Shown here one piece after another: positions 8,975 through 17,266 of a stretch of 64,000 nt of DNA. The position numbers and the translations under genes are program-made. The DNA is from Spirosoma linguale DSM 74 (GTDB lineage Bacteria; Bacteroidota; Bacteroidia; Cytophagales; Spirosomataceae): the NCBI GenBank assembly GCA_000024525.1, contig CP001769.1, positions 1,240,001 to 1,304,000 of the forward strand, read 5' to 3'. Numbering within the stretch: the first letter of the stretch is position 1; every line of letters begins with the position of its first letter. The notes under the pieces were generated by a model. The model searched no databases and was not told the DNA's origin. It was given only the letters and a program-made list of their open reading frames with translations.

Positions 8975-9400
8975 TCAACTTAAATAAGTGGGATCATAAT
9001 TTGCCGGAGACTCCTGACGTTCAATAGCCCGGTGCAGTATTGATTTTATTTTTACATGTATCTCCCGAGGATTAAACGGTTTTGAGATAAAGTCATCGGC
9101 TCCCTCTTGAATGCAACTGGCTTTTGTTACACCATCTTCCAGGCTTGACAAAATAATAATGGGAATATTCTTATAGGTAGCGTTCTTCCGAATCAGTTGA
9201 ATCAATTCCTGCCCATTTAGTTGAGGCATCAGTAAATCTGTGATTATTATATCGGGAATATTACCGTTTTCAAGCCAATTCATTGCTTCTATGCCATTCG
9301 TACATGAATCGAGCTTAAATTCACTATTCAGTGTCAACTGGACAATTTTCCTCATGTACAGATCATCATCTACGTGTAAGATCTGGTATCTGTGTTTCAT
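8975..9400 (-). CDS. Single-domain response regulator (CheY-like)
   Basis: A 141-residue receiver domain with no output domain. Acidic residues DDD at 11-13, phospho-acceptor D55 (IIITDLLMP), S in ILSSLED in place of the usual Thr, and K in ISKPF are all in place. It would receive phosphate from one of the neighbouring kinases and act by protein contact. It sits between the REC-kinase gene at 9749 and the GT2-like gene at 7536, all minus strand, but it is separated from the kinase by a 348-base palindrome-bearing gap, so it probably has its own promoter. The partner kinase cannot be named. Confidence 0.88.
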   Translation of the reverse strand: MKHRYQILHVDDDLYMRKIVQLTLNSEFKLDSCTNGIEAMNWLENGNIPDIIITDLLMPQLNGQELIQLIRKNATYKNIPIIILSSLEDGVTKASCIQEGADDFISKPFNPREIHVKIKSILHRAIERQESPANYDPTYLS

Positions 9401-9748
9401 ATATATCTGTTTGTAGTCGAGTAATGATCAGTTCTCAAATAAAGATAGCATAGATATTAAACATTTTTCTTATTAGTAAATAAATAGTTGACTAAATTTC
9501 AGTATAAGGTCCTTTGATAAGTCGCTCCCAAAAACTCACAGTCAAGAGCATTTGATCTCTACAAAAGGGTGAATAACGTGAATAATGGCCGCGTAGCGGG
9601 CTAATGTTTGTAGAACAGGGTGGTCGTGCACTCGACTGGCGTGTTCTACAAACATCCCGTGCCTACGGCGCTTAACATTTTGATAGACGTAGGTATTTGG
9701 TCATTATTCACGTTAAATAGGGAGAACCCGTGAGGGGAGCTTGGCTGA
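9401..9748. other. 348-base gene-free region with nested palindromes
   Basis: The right part is the compound palindrome described separately (9575-9714). The left part (9401-9570) is AT-rich and should contain the promoter of the receiver gene starting at 9400. A one-mismatch reverse match to TAnnTTTG (CAAATAAA near 9436) is the best candidate. No coding potential was seen. Confidence 0.5.
9575..9714. repeat. Compound nested palindrome (REP-like)
   Basis: An outer 13-bp perfect inverted repeat (9575-9587 with 9702-9714, AACGTGAATAATG) encloses an inner 14-bp perfect inverted repeat (9604-9617 with 9642-9655, ATGTTTGTAGAACA). GC-rich words around GCCGCGTAGC and GCCTACGGCG between them are partly complementary. 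It lies 35 bases past the stop codon of the REC-kinase gene. The nested form resembles REP/BIME-type dispersed elements. No second copy is in this window. Confidence 0.75.
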
Positions 9749-10864
9749 CTACTTTCTCCAGCCGAAGAGTACGGTACACCCTTCGCCCGGTGAGGTGTTT
9801 ACCCGTAAGGAACCGCCCTGTTCTTCAACGAGCATTTTGAGGGTATTTAGCCCCACGCCCGTACTGCTCTCATGCTGCGAATGACCAACTGGCCGGAAAA
9901 GGGCGAAGAGTTTTGCCTGCTGCTCTATCGTCATGCCGGGACCATTGTCCCGGACATAAAATTCAATAAAGTTTTCCTTGTCCGTATGGCCGATTTCAAT
10001 CTGTCCCTGGGCTTTGTCGTTGTACTTTATGGCATTGCTAAGCAGGTTCTGGAACACCTGCTGCAACTTTATTTTTTTTGTGTACAGCACTGGCATGGGC
10101 TCGACAATATGAATCTGTATGTGTTTAGGCGGAAACAACAGTTTAGTCGTCTGCGACAGCAGCTGAGCCACATCTACCTGCTCCGATGCCTGCTGATCTA
10201 TACTTTGCCGTGAGTATTCGAGAATGCTGCTGATCATTGTTGACTGATGGTAACCAGCTTCCTTCAGGTAACTCAGGTAATTGGCCAATTCATCCTGTTG
10301 CATAGGACGACTTTCATTCGTGCTTTCGACCAGATGCAGCAGGGTGAGCAGGCCGGTTAGGGGCGATTTAAGGTCATGCGCCACCATGTAAACAAACTTC
10401 TCCAACTGCTTATTAATGGCCGCAAGATCGCTGGCCGACTTTTTTAAAGCCTGTTGTGAGCGCCATAACTGTTCGAAGACATTGACTTTGGCCTTTGTAA
10501 CATTGCTGTCCAGCGGCTTGGATAAATAATCGACAGCTCCTTCTTCGAAGCCTTTCAGTACGTATTGTTCCTCCTTGTTGATGGCCGTGACGAATATGAT
10601 CGATATGTCGCGGGTTCTGGGACTGGCTTTCAGGAATTTGGCTACTTCAAAGCCGTCCATTTCCGGCATCTGAACATCCAGCATGATAAGCCCGATCTGA
10701 TCATTCTTCAGGGCGTACTTCAGGGCTTCATTGCCCGAGGTTGCTTTGATAAACTGCCGGTTTCCATTGTCCAGAAGTTCTTCCAGAACGAGCAGGTTTT
10801 CGTCCCGGTCGTCCACAAGAAGTATGGTAAACGGACTTGTATTGTTAGTGAGGCTGGATGTCAT
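9749..10864 (-). CDS. REC-histidine kinase (receiver at N-terminus)
   Basis: 371 residues: receiver domain 13-130 with phospho-acceptor D63 (LIMLDVQMPEMDG) and K in LSKPL, then HisKA with H163 in MVAHDLKSPLT, then an HATPase domain with N-box (NLLSNAIKYND), DNGPG and GVGLNTL. There are no membrane segments or PAS domains. This 'receiver first' kinase is expected to be phosphorylated by another kinase and to act as a relay or phosphate sink. It is the last gene of the run 15179-9749 behind a giant hybrid kinase and CheR. Its output target is not visible. Confidence 0.88.
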   Translation of the reverse strand: MTSSLTNNTSPFTILLVDDRDENLLVLEELLDNGNRQFIKATSGNEALKYALKNDQIGLIMLDVQMPEMDGFEVAKFLKASPRTRDISIIFVTAINKEEQYVLKGFEEGAVDYLSKPLDSNVTKAKVNVFEQLWRSQQALKKSASDLAAINKQLEKFVYMVAHDLKSPLTGLLTLLHLVESTNESRPMQQDELANYLSYLKEAGYHQSTMISSILEYSRQSIDQQASEQVDVAQLLSQTTKLLFPPKHIQIHIVEPMPVLYTKKIKLQQVFQNLLSNAIKYNDKAQGQIEIGHTDKENFIEFYVRDNGPGMTIEQQAKLFALFRPVGHSQHESSTGVGLNTLKMLVEEQGGSLRVNTSPGEGCTVLFGWRK

Positions 10865-10953
10865 AACTGGTTAAAAGAGTACCTTTCGGATGGATGATTC
10901 GATTAAGTTGGAGTTGTGTGCAAAGCCGGGGCCGGTGGCTGAACGTGCAGGTT

Positions 10954-11781
10954 TTATCGGGTACGACGGAATATTTTTGTGTCGGGAACGATGGCCGCAA
11001 ACTGATCGCGCAAGTCCGTGAACAAGAGCGATTCTTTGGTACCAATGGCCAGAAAACCAAGCGGGGCAAGGCTATCATGAAAAAGCCGGATGACGTGATT
11101 TTGCAGGTCTTTGTTGAAATAGATCAACACGTTACGGCAGCACACCAGTTGGAATTCGTTGAAAACACGATCAGTAACGAGGTTATGCTGCGCGAATAGA
11201 ATGGAGTCCCGCAGCGTCTTGTGCATCTGGATGTGGTTGCCATGTAAGGTGTAATAATCCTCAAAGTCACGCTGTCCACCCGCCTGCCGGTAGCCAGCGG
11301 TATAGTCAGTGAGGTGCTGCACTGGAATCAGGCCCAACCGGGCTTTTTCCAGATTCGCCGGGTTAATGTCCGTAGCGTAAAGCCGGCATCGTTCCAGCAG
11401 ATTCGCTTCTTTAAGAAGAATCGCCATTGAGTATACTTCCTCGCCTGTGGAGCAGCCCGCATGCCATATTTTGATGATCGGGTAGGAAGCCAGCAGGGGC
11501 AGAACTTTCTCGCGTAGGGTCCGATAGAAAGTAGGGTCCCGAAACATTTCAGTTACGTTAACCATGATCGACTGGAGGAACCAGTCAAAAAAGGCGGTAT
11601 CGTTTGCCAGTTGAAAGCGAAGTTCCGAAGCGGTTCGGATATGGGCTAGTCCCATGCACCGAACAATTCGACGTTTCAGCGACGTTTGTGCATAATTTGT
11701 GAAGTCGTACCCATGTATCAGTTTGATAAGGGTAAGGATTTCTTCCAGTTCAGACGTACTTAAATCGTAATCCGGATTCAT
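10954..11781 (-). CDS. CheR-type protein-glutamate methyltransferase
   Basis: 275 residues: a helical CheR N-domain (about 8-75), then a SAM-dependent methyltransferase domain with the CheR signature HAGCSTGEEVYSMAI and the CCRNVLIYF block. CheR uses SAM to methylate glutamates in chemoreceptor coiled coils. No chemoreceptor, CheA or CheW is encoded in the window, so the substrate must be something else or lie elsewhere. The start codon is only 2 bases past the stop of the giant hybrid kinase at 11784, so the two are surely co-expressed. It is paralogous to the CheR at 16068. Confidence 0.9.
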   Translation of the reverse strand: MNPDYDLSTSELEEILTLIKLIHGYDFTNYAQTSLKRRIVRCMGLAHIRTASELRFQLANDTAFFDWFLQSIMVNVTEMFRDPTFYRTLREKVLPLLASYPIIKIWHAGCSTGEEVYSMAILLKEANLLERCRLYATDINPANLEKARLGLIPVQHLTDYTAGYRQAGGQRDFEDYYTLHGNHIQMHKTLRDSILFAQHNLVTDRVFNEFQLVCCRNVLIYFNKDLQNHVIRLFHDSLAPLGFLAIGTKESLLFTDLRDQFAAIVPDTKIFRRTR

Positions 11782-11783
11782 GG

Positions 11784-14700
11784 TCAGGAAGGCATCCAGG
11801 TATGCATGACAGACAGCAGCTGGTTTACATCCAGTGGCTTGGTGATGTAATCCGACGCTCCTGCTTCAAGGCATTTTTCCCGGTCGCCGGGCATGGCTTT
11901 AGCCGTCAGGGCTATAATTGGCAGTTTCGCAAACCGGTTCTCGGCTCTGATTTTTCGGGTAGCCTCGTAACCATCCATGACCGGCATCATAATATCCATC
12001 AGGACCAGGTCGATCTGCGATTGGCTGATCAGGGTATCAATAGCTTCCTGCCCATCACTGGCGGTAATGACCGTCAACTTGTTTTCTTCCAGCAGCGTAC
12101 TGATCGAAAAGACATTCCGCATATCGTCGTCAACCAGCAGGACGGTCTTGCCCTGCCAATTGGTGCTGCCTGGGAGAAGGGGTTTGACGGGCGTTTGTGA
12201 CTCTACATGGTGGGATTTCTGCTGAACGTTATAGAGGAATAATTCGAGCTGATCCATGAGCCGTTCTTTCGCCTGGGCGGAGTCGTGAACAACCGTATCG
12301 GAAAGTTTTTTCAGCTGTAATTCGTCGGAGGAGGATAATTCTTTATCCAGATAAATAATTACTGGTGTCTGGTCATCCGCCATGGCGGCCTGTAACTCCC
12401 GTAATTTCTGAGTACCCAAGTCCAAATCTTTACCAATGTCTGCAATGATGCAGTCGTATGCTTTGGCATGGACTTTCTGCAGGGCCTCGTCATCGAGTAC
12501 GGCATAGTCGCAGTTGATATCGAAGTGCCTTTCATCAATCAGTTTGGTCAGTGAGTTATTGGGTAAATAATCGCCCGACAAGACCAGGATGTTTTTGACC
12601 TGTTCGCTGATGCAGTCACCAATTCGGGTGAAGGCATCTTCCAGGTCCTGTTTGGTGAGCGGTTTCTGTAAATAAGCAAGCGCACCGGGCAGAACCAACT
12701 GCTGCTCATCGCTTGCCGACATAACATGCACCGGTATGGAACTTAGTTTTTTGTCGTCCTTGAGCAGTTTCAGAACACTGATTCCATCCAGGGCCGGTAG
12801 GTGCAGGTCCAGAATAATGGCCGTTGGTTCATACCGTCGGGCGTAAGCCAAACCCTCGTCGCCCTGAAGCGCCACCAGCGTTTTATAGCCTTTAGTACGG
12901 GCAAAGTCCTGAACAACACTGGCAAAGCGGGCATCGTCCTCAATAATGAGCATCAGCTTGTCGCCCTTCCGGATCGTCTCACGGTCGTCGGCAACGGTTA
13001 TCGGCTGAACAGGAAGCGACTGCGGAACCGGGGCACTAATTCGATCCGGCTTTACTGTTTCGGGTGGGGTGGTGCCTGGCTGTGGGGTCACCGAAAGCGA
13101 CAGCGGCAGCCATAAGGTGAAGGTACTTCCTTTACCCTCTTCGCTGTGAAGGGTGATTTCGCCCCCCAGCCGTTTGATCAGTTCCCGGCTGATGGAAAGC
13201 CCGAGGCCGGTGCCACCATATTTGCGGCTTGTTGAGCCATCTACCTGCTGAAAGGCTTCAAAAATCAGTTGCTGTTTATCGGCCGGAATACCAATACCCG
13301 TATCGGAAACGGCGATTGCCAATAGTGACTTCTCCTTTCGTAATTCCTGGCGGGTAATTTTGGGAAAACTCGTTTCGACAGAAAGCGAGAGCGTGATCCG
13401 GCCGTCGCGCGGGGTGAACTTAAATGCATTGGACAGCAGATTCTTAAGGATTTGTTCTATCCGAAGCCGGTCGGTCAGAATTTCTGCAGGTACAGACTCA
13501 TGAAGTTTAGTAATCAGTTGCACTTTTTTTTCTTCGGCAACAACAGTAAACAACTGAGTAAGGTCCCGAACGATACTTTTAACGGGTACGGATTCCCGTA
13601 AAACAGTGATATGCCCCGCTTCAATTTTGGCCAGATCCAGAATGTCGTTGATGAGAGTCAATAAGTCATTGCCCGATCTGTGGATGATGGTTGCGTACTC
13701 AATTTGTTTGGCGGTGAGGTTGTCAGGTTTATTGTCGGCCAGCAGTTTGGCCAGAATCAGGACGCTGTTGAGGGGTGTCCGTAACTCGTGCGACATATTG
13801 GCCAGAAAGGCCGATTTATACTGGCTGGTCACTTCCAGCTCACGGGCTTTGAGCGCCAGCGACTGCCGGGCAATTTCTACGGCCTCATTCCGCTCGACCA
13901 GTTCTGCGTTGATTTGCCGCAGCTCCTCCTGCTGAACCCGCAGCTCTTCTTCTGATGCCTGTAGATTCTCGGCCTGACGCAGCAGGGAGTCATTCGTTTG
14001 ACGGAGTTCTTCCTGCTGTTCGGCAACCAGTTCGTTTTGCTGTTGCACCCGTTCCAGCAAAGCACGTACCTGTTCGTGCGTTTGCGAGGAGTTGATAGCC
14101 ACAGCCAGCGTTTCCATCAGGCGTTTGAGCAGCTTCATGACGGGTGGCTCCAGGATGCGGAACGACGCCAGTTCCAGAACGCCGATCAACTCTTTATCTT
14201 TCCGGTACCATAACGGCACCAGTACCAACTGTCCCGGTTGTGCCTGTCCGCTTGCCGACTGAATCTTCCAGTATTCGGTGGGTACTTCATTGATCGTAAC
14301 AATTTTCTGCCCCTGGGCAGCTTGCCCAACCAGCCCTTCTCCCAATAGAAATCGGGCCGATACCTCGCCCGGCAACCCAACAGTTGCAACCCGTTCAAGG
14401 TATTTTTCATCCGAATTGAAGAGGTATATGGCAGCCGCCGGTAAGTCCAGATAATCGGCAAGCGTATCAATGATCCGCTTGGCCATATCCTGCGGAGTGC
14501 CCTGATCCTGTAACCCATGACTCACCGCCGAAATGCCGGAAAGCAGCCAGTTCTGTTCTTCACTTTCCAGATTGAAGGCTTGCATGGTAGCCAGATTCGT
14601 TTTCAGTTCACGCTCAGCTCGCCGACGCTTCCTAAACTCGTCAAAAATGACCAGTATCAAAATGGTGATGTTGATTACCGCTACCAGAACAGCTACCCAC

Positions 14701-15179
14701 ATGGCACACTCTTCAAGATAGTCGGTATCCATTTCTTTTTGCTGCCGCAATAGCAAGTCTTGCTGGATTTCCTGCCTGAGTTGGGTCAATTCCAGGCGAA
14801 GGTTGTCCAGTTTAGTTAGGTCACCGGCCAGGTAAGCGGTCGTTGCACCTTCAATCCTATGCATTCGATTCAATTGGCGCGGATCGGCTTTGAGCAGGTT
14901 GTCAAGGTCGCTCAGCAGCCGGTCGATAGTCGCTATAGCGAGCGGATTTGTCTGGGGTTTGAGAGAAGAGGAGGTAGTACTCTTAACCAGGCCATTCATG
15001 TCGGCCAGTGCCAGCTGAAGTCTAAAAACCAGTTCGGTAATCTTCTCGGATTCAGTCGATTTTACCAGTAAGGCGTCATGCCTGCGGAAGGCGCTGAAAT
15101 AAAGCAGAATGATAATTGGTACCATCAGAAAGGTGATGGCTGCTCCAAAGTATATACGGCTAGATAATGATTTTATCAT
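11784..15179 (-). CDS. Giant hybrid histidine kinase (GAF, coiled coil, HisKA, HATPase, three REC)
   Basis: 1131 residues. Membrane segments at about 10-30 and 160-180 bracket a short helical periplasmic sensor. A cytoplasmic GAF domain (about 215-365) is followed by a Glu/Gln-rich coiled coil (about 368-450). HisKA has H464 in NMSHELRTPL, and the HATPase domain carries GTGLGLSISRELI. Three receiver-like domains follow. The first (IIEDDARF..., LDLHLPALDG) looks intact. The second is degenerate: the acidic pair is replaced by a GD in LVLSGDYL, although IIADIG keeps an Asp. The third (LLVDDDMRN..., LMDIMMPVMDG, TKPL) looks intact. There is no HAMP domain. It heads the run with CheR (10954) and REC-HK (9749), and it is a close paralog of the kinase at 17267. 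Confidence 0.9.
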   Translation of the reverse strand: MIKSLSSRIYFGAAITFLMVPIIILLYFSAFRRHDALLVKSTESEKITELVFRLQLALADMNGLVKSTTSSSLKPQTNPLAIATIDRLLSDLDNLLKADPRQLNRMHRIEGATTAYLAGDLTKLDNLRLELTQLRQEIQQDLLLRQQKEMDTDYLEECAMWVAVLVAVINITILILVIFDEFRKRRRAERELKTNLATMQAFNLESEEQNWLLSGISAVSHGLQDQGTPQDMAKRIIDTLADYLDLPAAAIYLFNSDEKYLERVATVGLPGEVSARFLLGEGLVGQAAQGQKIVTINEVPTEYWKIQSASGQAQPGQLVLVPLWYRKDKELIGVLELASFRILEPPVMKLLKRLMETLAVAINSSQTHEQVRALLERVQQQNELVAEQQEELRQTNDSLLRQAENLQASEEELRVQQEELRQINAELVERNEAVEIARQSLALKARELEVTSQYKSAFLANMSHELRTPLNSVLILAKLLADNKPDNLTAKQIEYATIIHRSGNDLLTLINDILDLAKIEAGHITVLRESVPVKSIVRDLTQLFTVVAEEKKVQLITKLHESVPAEILTDRLRIEQILKNLLSNAFKFTPRDGRITLSLSVETSFPKITRQELRKEKSLLAIAVSDTGIGIPADKQQLIFEAFQQVDGSTSRKYGGTGLGLSISRELIKRLGGEITLHSEEGKGSTFTLWLPLSLSVTPQPGTTPPETVKPDRISAPVPQSLPVQPITVADDRETIRKGDKLMLIIEDDARFASVVQDFARTKGYKTLVALQGDEGLAYARRYEPTAIILDLHLPALDGISVLKLLKDDKKLSSIPVHVMSASDEQQLVLPGALAYLQKPLTKQDLEDAFTRIGDCISEQVKNILVLSGDYLPNNSLTKLIDERHFDINCDYAVLDDEALQKVHAKAYDCIIADIGKDLDLGTQKLRELQAAMADDQTPVIIYLDKELSSSDELQLKKLSDTVVHDSAQAKERLMDQLELFLYNVQQKSHHVESQTPVKPLLPGSTNWQGKTVLLVDDDMRNVFSISTLLEENKLTVITASDGQEAIDTLISQSQIDLVLMDIMMPVMDGYEATRKIRAENRFAKLPIIALTAKAMPGDREKCLEAGASDYITKPLDVNQLLSVMHTWMPS

Positions 15180-15233
15180 TTACTATTTTATAGAATATTA
15201 TATAATAGGTGTCCGATAATAAATATATGAAAA

Positions 15234-15241
15234 CAAATATA
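15234..15241 (-). promoter_or_regulatory. Candidate -7 promoter element for the 15179 kinase operon
   Basis: The minus strand reads TATATTTG here, a perfect match to the Bacteroidota -7 consensus TAnnTTTG, about 55 bases upstream of the kinase start codon in a very AT-rich stretch. No convincing TTG -33 element was found at the usual distance, so support is partial. Confidence 0.45.
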
Positions 15242-15320
15242 TAGGTTTAGTAGGCAGGTTTTAGGCATATATGCTTAAAATATTTTCAGCCCGTTACTGG
15301 TTACGATATTGCTGGTCAGT

Positions 15321-15360
15321 AAAAAGCCTTGTGGATTTCGACCTATCTACACGGCTTTTT
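15321..15360 (-). terminator. Intrinsic terminator after the CheB gene
   Basis: AAAAAGCC (15321-15328) pairs with GGCTTTTT (15353-15360), with a further 3-bp extension inside the loop. Read on the minus strand, the hairpin is followed by a T-run (15325-15321). It lies 115 bases past the CheB stop and closes the operon that runs leftward from 22485. It also works on paper in the plus direction. Confidence 0.7.
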
Positions 15361-15474
15361 GCTCAATCGCTTTTTCTCCTTTTCACAGTATCGATGGCCG
15401 ATCAGTACATCCAGCTCGCTTATGCTATAGCGCGGTTACAAATGAATGTTTTGGCGACCCAAGTAAGGTAAAAC

Positions 15475-16086
15475 TCATCGGGCCTCATGGTTCGTTTGCT
15501 GAGAGGTATTCACCGACTTCAAAAACTCGATCAGACCGTCAATGTCCAGCACATAATCGATAGTGGTGTTTGCAATGGCCTGTTGAGGCATAAAGCCAAC
15601 CAGGGCGGTGTCAGGGTGTTGGGCAACGAGCAAGCCGCCGGTTTTTTGAATAGCCTGCATGCCCTTTGTCCCGTCGGCGTTGGCTCCCGACAGCAGAATT
15701 CCAATCAAGGAGGAGCGGTATACATCGGCCGCCGACTCGAAGGTGACGTCGATGGACGGGCGGCTGTAGTTCACTTTTTCGGAATCGTCCAGCGAAAAAC
15801 TCTTGTCTTGTTCAATCAGTAAATGATAGTCGGCAGGGGCCAGGTAAATTGTACCCGGCCTTATGGGATCTTTGTCGTCTACTTCCCGAAAAGGGCTGTC
15901 TGTTTTCAGCGATAACAGGTTCGCCAGGGTCGAATCGGCAGTGTTCTTCCGATGCAGCACAATAATCAGGGCAAACGACAGGGGAGTGGTCAGGGCGGGC
16001 AATACACGGAGCAGTACCTCAATGCTTCCGGTAGAGCCACCAATAAGGATAGCTTCTGTCGGGTTTTTTAGCTTTGTTTCCGCCAT
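15475..16086 (-). CDS. Receiver-less CheB-type methylesterase
   Basis: The 203-residue protein covers only the CheB catalytic domain; the regulatory receiver of classical CheB is absent. The catalytic triad is present: S18 in IGGSTGS, H45 in VLHRK and D138 in GANADGT. CheB removes methyl groups from (or deamidates) receptor glutamates/glutamines. The gene overlaps the end of CheR (16068) by 19 bases, so the two opposing enzymes are translationally coupled. The single-domain receiver at 16874 could supply the missing regulation in trans, which is inference. No chemoreceptor is present in the window. Confidence 0.9.
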   Translation of the reverse strand: MAETKLKNPTEAILIGGSTGSIEVLLRVLPALTTPLSFALIIVLHRKNTADSTLANLLSLKTDSPFREVDDKDPIRPGTIYLAPADYHLLIEQDKSFSLDDSEKVNYSRPSIDVTFESAADVYRSSLIGILLSGANADGTKGMQAIQKTGGLLVAQHPDTALVGFMPQQAIANTTIDYVLDIDGLIEFLKSVNTSQQTNHEAR

Positions 16087-16877
16087 ATTTTTTCACCGGC
16101 TACTTGCCGGTAGGTTGCCTGTAATGTTGAGAATTTCAGCGTTTCCTTGGCACCGAGCGCCAGGTATCCCAGTGACCCCAGGCTATCGTCGAAAAGTGTT
16201 AATACGCGCTGTTGAAGCACTTTATCGAAGTAAATCAATACATTCCGGCAGAGAATCAGGTCGAATTCGTTGAACGACTGATCGGATACCAGATTGTGCG
16301 TCGAAAATACCATTTTTTCAGACAGGCTGCTGTTGAATTTAACGTGTCCGTACTGAGCCGTGTAATAGGCAGAAAAGTCATTTTTCCCGCCCGACAGTAT
16401 GTAGTTTTCTGAATACTGTTTCATGGGTGCCATCGCGAAAATACCGGTGCGAGCGGTTTCAAGCACCTCCGGGTTCAGGTCGGTAGCATACAGCAGCGAT
16501 TTATGGATCAGATTGGCTTCGGTGAGCAGGATTGCCATCGAAAACACCTCTTCACCCGTGGAGCAGCCCGCGTGCCAGATGCGGATAAAGGGCTTGGCCG
16601 CCAGCGTAGGCAGGACTTCTGTGCGAAGTACCCGGTAAAATTGAGGATCGCGGAACATCTCGGTTACGTTCACGGTCACTTCTTCCACAAAGCGTTTGAG
16701 GTAGTCGGTATCCGACCGGACGCGGAATCGAAGTTCGGCGAAGCTGGGGAACTTATCCAGCAACCATAGCCGATTTATCCGCCGTTTTAACGACGCTCTG
16801 GAGTAATGGGTGAAGTCGTATCCATACACCTCAAATAAATCGGTCAGCAATAAATCAATTTCTTCCTCCTCAATCAT
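16068..16877 (-). CDS. CheR-type protein-glutamate methyltransferase
   Basis: 269 residues with a CheR N-domain (about 1-75) and a SAM-binding domain bearing HAGCSTGEEVFSMAI and LCRNVLIYF. It overlaps the upstream receiver gene by 4 bases (ATGA) and the downstream CheB by 19 bases, so REC, CheR and CheB form a tightly coupled block. It is clearly paralogous to the CheR at 10954, including the shared HGYDFT/YGYDFT and VNVTEMFRDP blocks. The two operons therefore each pair a giant hybrid kinase with its own CheR. The methyl-accepting substrate is unknown. Confidence 0.9.
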   Translation of the reverse strand: MIEEEEIDLLLTDLFEVYGYDFTHYSRASLKRRINRLWLLDKFPSFAELRFRVRSDTDYLKRFVEEVTVNVTEMFRDPQFYRVLRTEVLPTLAAKPFIRIWHAGCSTGEEVFSMAILLTEANLIHKSLLYATDLNPEVLETARTGIFAMAPMKQYSENYILSGGKNDFSAYYTAQYGHVKFNSSLSEKMVFSTHNLVSDQSFNEFDLILCRNVLIYFDKVLQQRVLTLFDDSLGSLGYLALGAKETLKFSTLQATYRQVAGEKIWRKQS

Positions 16878-17251
16878 GACAATCGTTCACTACCCGACAA
16901 TAACTGCAGCAGGCGATCCACATCAATTGGTTTGGCGATGTAATCGGTAGCACCGGCCCGCAGGCATTTTTCTCTATCGCCCACCATGGCCTGTGCCGTA
17001 ACGGCGTAGATGGGCGTTTTTTCTCTAGTTTCCAGGTTTTTAATGCGCGGAATGGCTTCGTAGCCATCCATCTCCGGCATCATCATATCGATGAGAATCA
17101 CATCGACTACAGCATCTGTCTTCAATAAATCCAAAGCCTCCTGCGCGCTCGAACACGACAGGCAATCGTAGGATTTTGCTTTCAGCGTAGCCTTCAGCGC
17201 AAAAATATTTCTGGCATCATCGTCGATGATCAATACTTTTTTTTTAGCCAT
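16874..17251 (-). CDS. Single-domain response regulator (CheY-like)
   Basis: 125 residues, a receiver only, with DDD at 10-12, phospho-acceptor D55 (VILIDMMMPEMDGYEA), T in AVTAQAM and K in IAKPI. It closely resembles the third receiver of the two giant kinases (shared MDGYEA, VGDREKCLRAG and DYIAKP-type blocks), so it probably arose by duplication of that domain. It lies 15 bases after the kinase at 17267 and overlaps CheR by 4 bases. It may be the diffusible partner of that kinase or a stand-in for the receiver missing from CheB. Confidence 0.9.
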   Translation of the reverse strand: MAKKKVLIIDDDARNIFALKATLKAKSYDCLSCSSAQEALDLLKTDAVVDVILIDMMMPEMDGYEAIPRIKNLETREKTPIYAVTAQAMVGDREKCLRAGATDYIAKPIDVDRLLQLLSGSERLS

Positions 17252-17266
17252 TTTGTTGTGGTTACT

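Noticed and set aside
8794..9027. Plus-strand 77-codon open frame between the GT2-like and CheY-like genes
   Set aside because: It overlaps the 3' end of the receiver gene on the other strand, has no family pattern and ends with residues that mirror the receiver's coding strand; treated as chance.
16874..17251. Frameshifted receiver end of the giant kinase at 17267
   Set aside because: The receiver has its own start, a complete fold and a 15-base gap after a full third receiver and proper stop in the kinase, so it is an independent gene.
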